In this document: positions 16,636 to 23,642 of the stretch, piece by piece
How positions within the stretch are numbered: position 1 is the first letter of the stretch
Layout: each line of letters starts with the position of its first letter
Source of the DNA: Intestinibacillus sp964580155
GTDB taxonomy: Bacteria; Bacillota; Clostridia; Oscillospirales; Butyricicoccaceae
Length of the DNA stretch: 64,000 nucleotides
Reading direction: 5' to 3'
Assembly: GCA_964580155.1 (NCBI GenBank)
Contig: CAZOJP010000003.1
Coordinates: 16,407 to 80,406, forward strand
Notes under the pieces: model-generated
The model's input: the letters and a program-made list of their open reading frames with translations, nothing else
What the model was told of the DNA's origin: nothing
The model's database searches: none
Translations under genes and position numbers: made by a program

Positions 16636-17739
16636 TTACACATTGAAGCGGAACAGCACCACGTCGCCATCCTGCATGACGTATTCCTTGCCCTCCGAGC
16701 GCATCTGTCCTTTTTCGCGCGCCGCGGCGAGCGAGCCGCACGCCATCAGATCGTCATAGGACACGACCTCGGCGCGAATGAAGCCGCGCTCAAAGTCGGT
16801 GTGGATTTTGCCTGCCGCCTGCGGCGCCTTGGTGCCCTTTTTGATCGTCCACGCGCGCACCTCCTGCTCTCCTGCGGTCAGGTAGCTCATCAGGCCGAGC
16901 AGATCATAGCACACGCGGATCAAGCGGTCCAGACCGGACTCGGTCAGGCCAAGCTCGCCCAGGAACATTTCGCGCTCCTCCGGCTCCAGCCCTGCCACGT
17001 CCTGCTCGAGCTTGGCGCAGATGGGCAGCACCTGCGCGCCCTCCTCCGCCGCAATGCGCTTGACCGCCTCAAAACGAGCGGATTCCGCCGCATCGCCCGT
17101 GAAGCCTGCCTCGTCCATATTCGCGGCATAGATGACCGGCTTTGCGGTCAGCAACTCGCTCTCGCTCAGCACGCGCTGCACGTCCTCATCGTCGGCAAAG
17201 CCCGCAAAGGTGCGCGCGGTCTTGCCCTCCTCCAGATGCGCCTTGAGCTTTTCCAGAATCTCGACATCGAGCAGCAGCTTCTTGTCCGCCTTTGCGGATT
17301 TCTTTGTGCGCTCGATGCGGCGGTCGATCATTTCCAAATCGGACAAAATAAGCTCCAGGTTGATGGTCTCGATGTCGCGCGACGGATCCACGCTGCCCTC
17401 GACATGGACGATGTTTTCGTCCTCAAAGCAGCGCACGACGTGCACAAGCGCGTCCACCTCGCGGATGTGGGACAGGAACTTATTGCCCAGCCCCTCGCCC
17501 TTGGACGCGCCGCGCACCAGCCCCGCGATATCCACGAACTCGACCACCGCCGGGATGGTCTTTTTCGCGTGGTACAGGTCGGTCAGCGGCTGCAGCCGGT
17601 AGTCCGGCACGGTGACCATGCCGACGTTGGGGTCGATGGTGCAGAACGGGTAGTTGGCGCTCTCTGCGCCGGCATCCGTGATCGCATTGAACAGGGTAGA
17701 CTTGCCGACGTTCGGCAGTCCCACGATTCCGAGCTTCAT
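16636..17739 (-). CDS. ychF: Redox/stress-linked ATPase/GTPase YchF
   Basis: YchF is an Obg-related P-loop NTPase, preferring ATP in characterised members, linked to ribosome function and oxidative-stress responses. The 367 residues contain GLPNVGKST at 7-15 (P-loop), a central coiled helical arm and a C-terminal TGS domain (about 280-367, with the WTIKKGTKAPQAAGKIH block). CTGGAGGAATC precedes the ATG on the minus strand. It is convergent with rplL. Confidence 0.96.
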   Translation of the reverse strand: MKLGIVGLPNVGKSTLFNAITDAGAESANYPFCTIDPNVGMVTVPDYRLQPLTDLYHAKKTIPAVVEFVDIAGLVRGASKGEGLGNKFLSHIREVDALVHVVRCFEDENIVHVEGSVDPSRDIETINLELILSDLEMIDRRIERTKKSAKADKKLLLDVEILEKLKAHLEEGKTARTFAGFADDEDVQRVLSESELLTAKPVIYAANMDEAGFTGDAAESARFEAVKRIAAEEGAQVLPICAKLEQDVAGLEPEEREMFLGELGLTESGLDRLIRVCYDLLGLMSYLTAGEQEVRAWTIKKGTKAPQAAGKIHTDFERGFIRAEVVSYDDLMACGSLAAAREKGQMRSEGKEYVMQDGDVVLFRFNV

Positions 17740-17903
17740 AGTTTTGATTCCTCCAGTTTATCGCTATACATATAGTAATAATTTATGGTTTGATTATATT
17801 ATTGCGGGCGTTTTCTTGCGCCGCACGTTAGTCCTGTAACAGTATAGCGTTTTTTTGCACTTTTTGCAAGGAATAACTTGCGTTTTCGCGGCTGCTTTGG
17901 GCA

Positions 17904-17932
17904 TTGCGTAATGCGCACGCGCCCTGTATAAT
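17904..17932 (+). promoter_or_regulatory. Promoter of the phospholipase C-like gene
   Basis: TTGCGT (17904-17909), 17-base spacer, TATAAT (17927-17932), 44 bases before the chosen ATG. The rest of the ychF upstream region (17740-17900) is AT-rich and contains a TATAAT on the minus strand, probably for ychF, without a clear -35. Confidence 0.65.
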
Positions 17933-17976
17933 GAAGCTAAAGGATCTGAAATTTGAAGCGGCAGGAGGGAACGTAT

Positions 17977-18897
17977 ATGCCATCGCTCGTCACACATCAT
18001 CATTTTGCAGTTTTGGTGCAGCAGGCCGCTGAGCCCGATCTGCGCAACGCCAGCGATGCGAGCCCGTCTGCCTATCGCTGGGGTGCACAGGGGCCGGATG
18101 TTCTGTTTTATCACAACGCGCCGTTTGGCAGCCGCACCTCGCTTTTGGGGCACCGTATGCACGCCGGACGTGTCGCAGAGGCGTTCAACGCGCTTGTGCG
18201 CAGCGCTGTGCGGCTGCGTGACCCTGCCGCGCTGTCCTATCTGCTCGGCTTTTGCACGCACTATGTGCTCGACCGCCGCACCCATCCCTATATTCAGGAC
18301 ACGATCGAAACGCTGCTTTTGCCGCGCTATCCCGAGTATGACGCGGACGCCTGCCACCGTCTGTGTGAAGCCGATCTGGACGCGCAGATCATCACAAACT
18401 ACATTTCGGGCGAGCAGGAGAGCTTCGAGGCCTTTCGCCTGCTCGACGCGCCGAGCGCACAGGTTCGGCGGCTCATCGGCCGTATGCTGACCGATGTGGG
18501 CGAGCCGGTCTATCGCATCGATACCGCCCCGACGCGCGTGGAGGGCGCGATGCGCACCATGCGGCTTGTATACAATATTCTGCACGGCGGTAGCCGCGAA
18601 GGTGCGCGCGCGCAGATTGAGATGTTCGAGCGCATGCTGGGCCAGCCCGGTCTGCTTTCCACCATGCTGCGCCCCACCACACCGCTGCCTGTGGACTGCG
18701 CCAACCTGTCCCACCGTGTGTGGCACAAGCCCAGCGTGCCCGAAATCGACCGCACTGACAGCTTTTTTGAGCTTTTTGAATCCTCTGTGCAGCCCACACT
18801 TGCGCTCTGGCGCGCGATTTCTAACTGCTATCACCGGGGCACACCGCTCAATCCGCTTTTCTTCCCCGCAAATTACAGCGGCAAGCCCGAGCTGTAA
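17977..18897 (+). CDS. Zinc-dependent phospholipase C family protein
   Basis: The 306-residue protein resembles the Zn_dep_PLPC family. It has a His-rich start (LVTHHHFAV), a WGAQGPDVLFYH block near 36-47, and LLGFCTHYVLDRRTHPY near 89-105, where His and Asp residues would bind zinc. No signal peptide is visible, unlike secreted toxins of the family, so a cytoplasmic hydrolase is likely; the substrate is unknown. I chose ATG 17977 because AGGAGG (17963-17968) is ideally placed; an upstream in-frame start lies before that site. Confidence 0.75.
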   Translation: MPSLVTHHHFAVLVQQAAEPDLRNASDASPSAYRWGAQGPDVLFYHNAPFGSRTSLLGHRMHAGRVAEAFNALVRSAVRLRDPAALSYLLGFCTHYVLDRRTHPYIQDTIETLLLPRYPEYDADACHRLCEADLDAQIITNYISGEQESFEAFRLLDAPSAQVRRLIGRMLTDVGEPVYRIDTAPTRVEGAMRTMRLVYNILHGGSREGARAQIEMFERMLGQPGLLSTMLRPTTPLPVDCANLSHRVWHKPSVPEIDRTDSFFELFESSVQPTLALWRAISNCYHRGTPLNPLFFPANYSGKPEL

Positions 18898-18960
18898 GCG
18901 CGGGATTGCGCATTCCTTCGTGAAGTTTTGATGAACATTTCCACGAAATTCCCCTTTCTC

Positions 18961-18989
18961 TTGACAAAAAAGCAAATTGGTAGTATGAT
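18961..18989 (+). promoter_or_regulatory. Promoter of the M23 peptidase gene
   Basis: TTGACA (18961-18966), 17-base spacer, TATGAT (18984-18989). The leader to the gene is about 88 bases. Confidence 0.85.
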
Positions 18990-19082
18990 ATATTTCGTTA
19001 CCGATTTGTAACTATTTCACTTTGAAACGAAAGGGGCTGACTGCGTGCTGCGCGGGGGATTTTTCCTTGTGCGCGCCGCGAA

Positions 19083-20597
19083 ATGCTGATGTCAAAACAT
19101 ACAAACGATTCTCATCGAGGCCGTGAACGGTGGGCGGCACCGCTCTCGCGCGTCGTGCTGGCGGCTTCGCTCCTTTGGCTCACCTGCACAAATGCCGCAC
19201 ACGCTGTGCGCAATGCATGGCTGAACTTCTACTACGATCATATCGCGGCACACCTGCGCGGGGTGCGCGGCGCGGCGGAAGCGCTGCGGCACAGCCGCGT
19301 GCAGCTCTGGTCGCTTATTGTCACGGTCGTGCTGCTTGTGCCGATGATTTCGTTCATGCGCGTCGGCGTTGTGGTGACGGTTGACGGGCGCGTGCTCGGC
19401 TATGCCGAAAGCGAAAGCGAGGTCGCGCAGGCCTGCCGCCTGATTGAGCAGAACTCGAGCAAGGTGCTCGGCCATCCGTTTAACCTGAACGCGGATATTT
19501 CTTACAGCGTGGCAGTGGCGCCGCAGACGAGCTTCCTGCGCGCGGACGAGCTGCCCGATGTCATCGCGCACAATGTCGACTCCCTTACGACGCTTGCGGT
19601 CATCACGGTGGACGGCGAATCAATTGGCGCAACGGCCGACTCGGAGCAGGCGCAGCAGGTGCTGCAGACGCTCAAGGAACAGTATACGCAGGACGATCCT
19701 ACGGCAAGCGCACAGTTCCTGCAGGAGGTCGAGGTGGAAACCATGCAGGCACCCACCGCGCTACTGCTCGAAGAGGACGCGCTGCTGGATAAGCTGTCCG
19801 CGAACACGTTGCAGGAGCAGACCTACACCGTGGGCGAGGACGATACCATGACCTCCATCGCACAGTCGCTGGAAATGAAGGTCAGCGAGCTGCAGGCCCT
19901 CAATCCGGACGTTGTGCCCGAGCGCATGGCGCCCGGCCTGGAGCTGACCGTCCAGGCGGCGGCACCGGTGGTTTCGGTGCAGGTCACGCGCAACGTCAGC
20001 TATACGGAAAGTCTGCCGTTTAGCACGGTCACGCGCGAAAACTCCAACCTCGGACGCGGCAAAACGCAGGTCGTGCAGCAGGGCTCCGCCGGAACGGCAG
20101 CCGTGTCCGCACAGATTGTCACCATCAACGGCGAGGAGACCGACCGAACCATCCTCAGCCGCACCGTGACACAGCAGCCTGTCGACAAGATCGTCGAGGT
20201 CGGCACGAAGAATCTCGGTGTCGGCACGGGCAGCCTCATCTCTCCCATTGCAAACGGCACAATCACCTCGGGCTACAAGTGGCGCTGGGGACGCATGCAC
20301 AAGGGCATCGATTACGGCACGTCGACCGGCACCAAGGTGCGTGCGGCGGATAACGGCAAGGTCATTGTGTCGGGCTATTCGACCGGCGGCTACGGCTACT
20401 ATATCATCATTGACCACGGCAACGGGATGAAAACGCTCTACGGGCACAACTCCAAGCTGCTCGTTGATGTCGGCGATGTGGTCGAGCAGGGGCAGACCAT
20501 CGCCCGCTCGGGCAACACCGGAAGATCGACCGGTCCGCACTGCCACTTTGAAGTGCTCATCAATGACGCAAACGTGAACCCCGCAAATTATGTCTGA
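19083..20597 (+). CDS. M23 peptidoglycan endopeptidase with LysM and G5 domains
   Basis: This 504-residue envelope protein cuts peptide cross-links in the wall. A hydrophobic stretch at about 22-40 and a clear membrane helix at about 73-93 are followed by an extracellular part: a LysM domain (about 246-292, EQTYTVGEDDTMTSIAQSLE), a G5 domain (about 297-378) and a C-terminal M23 domain. The zinc motifs HKGIDYG and HCHFEV are intact, so it should be active. The family includes SpoIIQ-like and cell-separation enzymes. The exact start is uncertain: ATGs at 19083 and 19089 are adjacent and neither has a strong ribosome site. Confidence 0.88.
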   Translation: MLMSKHTNDSHRGRERWAAPLSRVVLAASLLWLTCTNAAHAVRNAWLNFYYDHIAAHLRGVRGAAEALRHSRVQLWSLIVTVVLLVPMISFMRVGVVVTVDGRVLGYAESESEVAQACRLIEQNSSKVLGHPFNLNADISYSVAVAPQTSFLRADELPDVIAHNVDSLTTLAVITVDGESIGATADSEQAQQVLQTLKEQYTQDDPTASAQFLQEVEVETMQAPTALLLEEDALLDKLSANTLQEQTYTVGEDDTMTSIAQSLEMKVSELQALNPDVVPERMAPGLELTVQAAAPVVSVQVTRNVSYTESLPFSTVTRENSNLGRGKTQVVQQGSAGTAAVSAQIVTINGEETDRTILSRTVTQQPVDKIVEVGTKNLGVGTGSLISPIANGTITSGYKWRWGRMHKGIDYGTSTGTKVRAADNGKVIVSGYSTGGYGYYIIIDHGNGMKTLYGHNSKLLVDVGDVVEQGQTIARSGNTGRSTGPHCHFEVLINDANVNPANYV

Positions 20598-20600
20598 CAC

Positions 20601-20635
20601 AAAGGGCTGCCGAAAAACGGCAGCCCTTTGCTTTT
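20601..20635 (+). terminator. Terminator of the M23 peptidase gene
   Basis: A 12-bp perfect stem AAAGGGCTGCCG/CGGCAGCCCTTT followed by GCTTTT, 4 bases after the stop codon. The following 20640-20790 stretch shows no gene. Confidence 0.9.
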
Positions 20636-20792
20636 GGGTTTATGCACATATTCTTCGCGCGTTTTACGCAGTATGCACACACAACCGACATATTTTTGCT
20701 CTATACTATATCCATCGGCTGAAAACATCGCCGACCGGTGCACTGCGGGGTGCGCCGCTATGTCCCTCTATTCAAACTCTAATATCCCTATC

Positions 20793-20824
20793 AAAAAAGG
20801 CACACCGTCTGGCGTGCCTTTTTT
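20793..20824 (-). terminator. Terminator of the COG2509 flavoprotein gene
   Basis: AAAAAAGGCAC and GTGCCTTTTTT arms; T-runs on both strands. It lies 4 bases from the stop codon of the minus-strand gene. Confidence 0.85.
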
Positions 20825-20827
20825 GTC

Positions 20828-22234
20828 TTACGCTTCTTCGGTCATAATCTGCGCCATGCGCACGCCCATGACCGATGCCATCATGAGGCCGCGCGTCCAG
20901 CCCGAGGCATCGCCCAGGCAGTGCAGTCCGCGCACGCTCGTTTCGAAGCGGTCATCCATCGTCACGCGGTTCGAGTAGAATTTGAGCTCGGGCGCGTAGA
21001 GCAGCGTCTCATCCGCCGCGAAGCCGGGCACAACCTGATCCACCGCGCGGATGAAACTCAGGATATTCACCATTGTGCGATACGGCATCGCGCTGGAAAT
21101 ATCGCCTGCGACCGCATCGGGCAGTGTCGGGCGCACGTTGGAGCGCTCCAGCTCCTTTTCCCAGGTGCGCTTGCCCTCTAAGATGTCTCCGAAGCGCTGC
21201 ACGAGCAAATGGCCGTCCCCGAGCATGTTGGTCAGCTCGCCGATTTTCTTCGCATAGGCGATCGGCTGGTCAAACGGCGCGCTGAAATGATGCGAGCATA
21301 AAATCGCAAGGTTTGTGTTTTCGCTCTTGCGGCTCTTGTAGCTGTGGCCGTTGACGACCGCAAGGTTGTTGTCGTAATTTTCCTGGCTCACAAAACCGCC
21401 CGGGTTCTGGCAGAAGGTGCGCACCTTGTCGCTGAAGGGCTTGGGATAGCCGATCAGCTTGGACTCGTAGAGGACGTTGTTGACCTCCTCCATGACCTCG
21501 TTGCGCACCTCCACGCGCACACCGACATCCACAGGTCCCGGCGCGTGCGCGATGCCGTGCGTGCGGCACAGCTTTTCCAGCCAGTCCGCGCCCTTGCGTC
21601 CCGCCGCGACGACGACGCGGCCCGCTGCGACCGTCTCGCTCTCGCCGGTGCGCGCGTTTTCCAGATGGACACCCGTGCACGCGCCGTCCTCCATGCGCAG
21701 ATCGCGGCAGAGCACGCCAAAGCGGATTTCCACACCCTGCTCGATGAGCCAGTGCTGGATGCGGCCGTAGACCTCCTGCGCCTTCTCCGTGCCCAGATGG
21801 CGGATGGGACAGTCGACGAGCTTGAGCCCCGCCTGAATCGCGCGGCGGCGAATGCCCTTGACCGCCTCGCCGACATCGCGCCCCTCGACGTGTCCGTCCG
21901 CGCCGAACTCCAGATAGAGCTTGTCGGTCTCCTCGATGAGAGACTGCGCAAAATCCGCGCCGATGAGCTCGGGCAGATCGCCGCCGACCTCGTTTGAAAG
22001 CGACAGCTTGCCATCGGAAAATGCGCCTGCACCCGAAAACCCTGTCGTGATGTGGCAGAACGGCTTGCAGTGCACGCACGCGCGCGTCTTGGTCTTCGGG
22101 CAGCCGCGCTGCTCAATCGCGGCGCCCTGCTCCAGCATGAGGATGCTGCCCGCGTACTTCCTTCTGCGCAGCTCAAGCGCCGTGAAGATCCCTGCCGGCC
22201 CTGCGCCGACAATGACCAGATCATATCTTTTCAT
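20828..22234 (-). CDS. FAD-dependent dehydrogenase of the COG2509 type
   Basis: A 468-residue cytoplasmic flavoprotein. The dinucleotide-binding motif VIVGAGPAGIFTALEL is at about 8-23, and a Cys-rich segment TRACVHCKPFCHITTGFSGAG (about 51-71) could hold a metal or disulfide. A second conserved block contains VAAGRKGADW, and the C-terminus has GLHCLGDASGWTRGLM, typical of a closing FAD site. The family lacks an agreed substrate. It stands alone behind a guanine-type purine riboswitch, which suggests a link to purine or flavin chemistry; that is inference. Confidence 0.82.
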   Translation of the reverse strand: MKRYDLVIVGAGPAGIFTALELRRRKYAGSILMLEQGAAIEQRGCPKTKTRACVHCKPFCHITTGFSGAGAFSDGKLSLSNEVGGDLPELIGADFAQSLIEETDKLYLEFGADGHVEGRDVGEAVKGIRRRAIQAGLKLVDCPIRHLGTEKAQEVYGRIQHWLIEQGVEIRFGVLCRDLRMEDGACTGVHLENARTGESETVAAGRVVVAAGRKGADWLEKLCRTHGIAHAPGPVDVGVRVEVRNEVMEEVNNVLYESKLIGYPKPFSDKVRTFCQNPGGFVSQENYDNNLAVVNGHSYKSRKSENTNLAILCSHHFSAPFDQPIAYAKKIGELTNMLGDGHLLVQRFGDILEGKRTWEKELERSNVRPTLPDAVAGDISSAMPYRTMVNILSFIRAVDQVVPGFAADETLLYAPELKFYSNRVTMDDRFETSVRGLHCLGDASGWTRGLMMASVMGVRMAQIMTEEA

Positions 22235-22265
22235 TTTATTCTCCTCCTAGTTGTCCTCCGGACAT

Positions 22266-22349
22266 AAAAAAGCCACCGGAAATCGCGTTCGGCGTAGATA
22301 GTATGCCCCCTTGTCGGGGTAACTCATAGCCGCGCTATTTCCGGTAGCT
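22266..22349 (-). terminator. Intrinsic terminator of the purine riboswitch (expression platform)
   Basis: On the minus strand AGCTACCGGAAAT (22349-22337) pairs with ATTTCCGGTGGCT (22283-22271) with one G-U pair, followed by TTTTTT. Its 5' arm is the P3/L3 segment of the aptamer, so aptamer folding and termination exclude each other; ligand would favour read-through. Confidence 0.75.
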
Positions 22350-22392
22350 TCGTAGAAACGCCTGAACCGATCTTCAGGCATATATCAGTTAC
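22319..22392 (-). promoter_or_regulatory. Purine riboswitch aptamer, guanine-type with variations
   Basis: On the minus strand: P1 GTAACT/AGTTAC, P2 GCCTGAA/TTCAGGC with loop GATCGG, J2/3 GTTTCTAC, P3 GCTA/TAGC with loop CCGGAAA, and J3/1 GGCTATG. GUUUCUAC and the loop pair GG/CC are hallmarks of the purine class. The ligand-reading pyrimidine is C, which predicts guanine (or hypoxanthine) rather than adenine. Departures are G for the usual A just before that C and a likely mismatch at the top of P1. Confidence 0.75.
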
Positions 22393-22403
22393 GTTTCTTG
22401 AAG

Positions 22404-22432
22404 ATGATACGCGAAAAAAGCCGTTCTGTCAA
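22404..22432 (-). promoter_or_regulatory. Promoter of the riboswitch-COG2509 transcript
   Basis: Minus strand TTGACA (22432-22427), 17-base spacer, TATCAT (22409-22404). The predicted start is a few bases before the aptamer. Confidence 0.85.
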
Positions 22433-22447
22433 GCACTTTCCGCCGCT

Positions 22448-23575
22448 TTATGCTTTTCCGCGGTAGACCTGCTTGCGGCTCGGCAGCATCTCCCAGCCGA
22501 GGGATGCCAGCTCCTTTTCCGCAAGGGCGATGGACTCGCCGCCCCAGCCATAGGAGCCGAATGCCATGCCGACGCGATTTTTGGGGTACAGCCCCTTGAG
22601 ATAGGTCAAAAATGCCGCGACAGTGGGCATCAGCCCGCGGTTGAGCGTGGACGCACCGACAAAAATATACTTTGCCTCGAGCAGCTTGCCCATGATGGCG
22701 GACGGGTGAATGTCGCGCAGGTGATACAGCTCCACACGCTTGCCCTGCGCCTCGTATTCCGCGGCGAGCTGCTGCGCCATGCCCTCGGTCGAGCCCCACA
22801 TGGAGTCAAACGCGATGACGACCTTGTCCTCGTCATACTCGTTTTTGCACCACCGGCTGTACGCCTGCAGCACCGGTGCGATATGCTCGCGCAGCAGCAC
22901 GCCGTGCGCCGGGCAGATCAGATCAACCTGCAGCTCCGCCGCCTGCTTGAGCAGACCGACGACCTGCGTGCCGTAGGGCAGGATGATATTCGCATAATAA
23001 TCCGCCTCGCGCTCCATGAGCGCTTCGTAGCCCAAATCGGTGTCGTACAGGCAGCCAGCGCGGCAGATATGCTGTCCGAACGCATCGTTTGAGAACAGGA
23101 TGTTTTCGCCCTCGAGATAGGTCAGCATGGAGTCCGGCCAGTGCACCATCGGCGCGGGGATGAAGCGGAACGTATACGGCCCCACGGTCAGCGTGTCGCC
23201 GTTTTTCACGGTGTGGCACGCAAAGCCGTCGCCGTAGTATGCCTTCAGCCCCTTTTGCGCGCCGGCCGTGCAGTAGATGGGCACCTCGGGCAGCCGCGCG
23301 GCGATGGCGGGCAGCGAGCCCGAATGGTCCGGCTCGATGTGGTTTTGGATGATGTAGCGGATGCGCTCAAGCGGCACAATCTCCTCGATGTTGCGGATGA
23401 ACGCGTCCGTGTATTTTTCCTTTACGCTGTCAATCAGGATATAGTCCTCGCCAGCCTTGACGAGAAACGCGTTATAGCTCGTGCCGCTCGGCGTTTGATA
23501 GCCGTGAAAAATGCGCACGTCCGGGTCGTTTACACCGACCGAATAAATATTTTCGCGAAGCTGAATCGCAGACAT
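22448..23575 (-). CDS. Flavodiiron protein (oxygen/NO reductase, FprA type)
   Basis: A cytoplasmic enzyme that reduces O2 to water or NO to N2O, protecting anaerobes. The N-terminal metallo-beta-lactamase-fold domain (about 1-245) carries diiron ligands in NHIEPDH, MVHWPDS, SNDAFGQH and CPAHG. The C-terminal flavodoxin domain (about 252-370) begins VVIAFDSMWGSTEGMAQ for FMN phosphate binding. At 375 residues it is slightly shorter than the common 395-400. Electrons probably come from rubredoxin, one of which is encoded at 54183-54347. Confidence 0.93.
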   Translation of the reverse strand: MSAIQLRENIYSVGVNDPDVRIFHGYQTPSGTSYNAFLVKAGEDYILIDSVKEKYTDAFIRNIEEIVPLERIRYIIQNHIEPDHSGSLPAIAARLPEVPIYCTAGAQKGLKAYYGDGFACHTVKNGDTLTVGPYTFRFIPAPMVHWPDSMLTYLEGENILFSNDAFGQHICRAGCLYDTDLGYEALMEREADYYANIILPYGTQVVGLLKQAAELQVDLICPAHGVLLREHIAPVLQAYSRWCKNEYDEDKVVIAFDSMWGSTEGMAQQLAAEYEAQGKRVELYHLRDIHPSAIMGKLLEAKYIFVGASTLNRGLMPTVAAFLTYLKGLYPKNRVGMAFGSYGWGGESIALAEKELASLGWEMLPSRKQVYRGKA

Positions 23576-23604
23576 TGTAAGTTCCTCCTATAGTCGTATT
23601 TTTT

Positions 23605-23635
23605 TAAAAAAGGGGAAGCGATAATCGCTCCCCCT
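23605..23635 (-). terminator. Terminator of secA
   Basis: Minus-strand AGGGGGAGCGAT/ATCGCTTCCCCT stem with a short loop, then TTTTTT. It sits 8 bases after the secA stop. Confidence 0.85.
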
Positions 23636-23642
23636 TCGGCTT

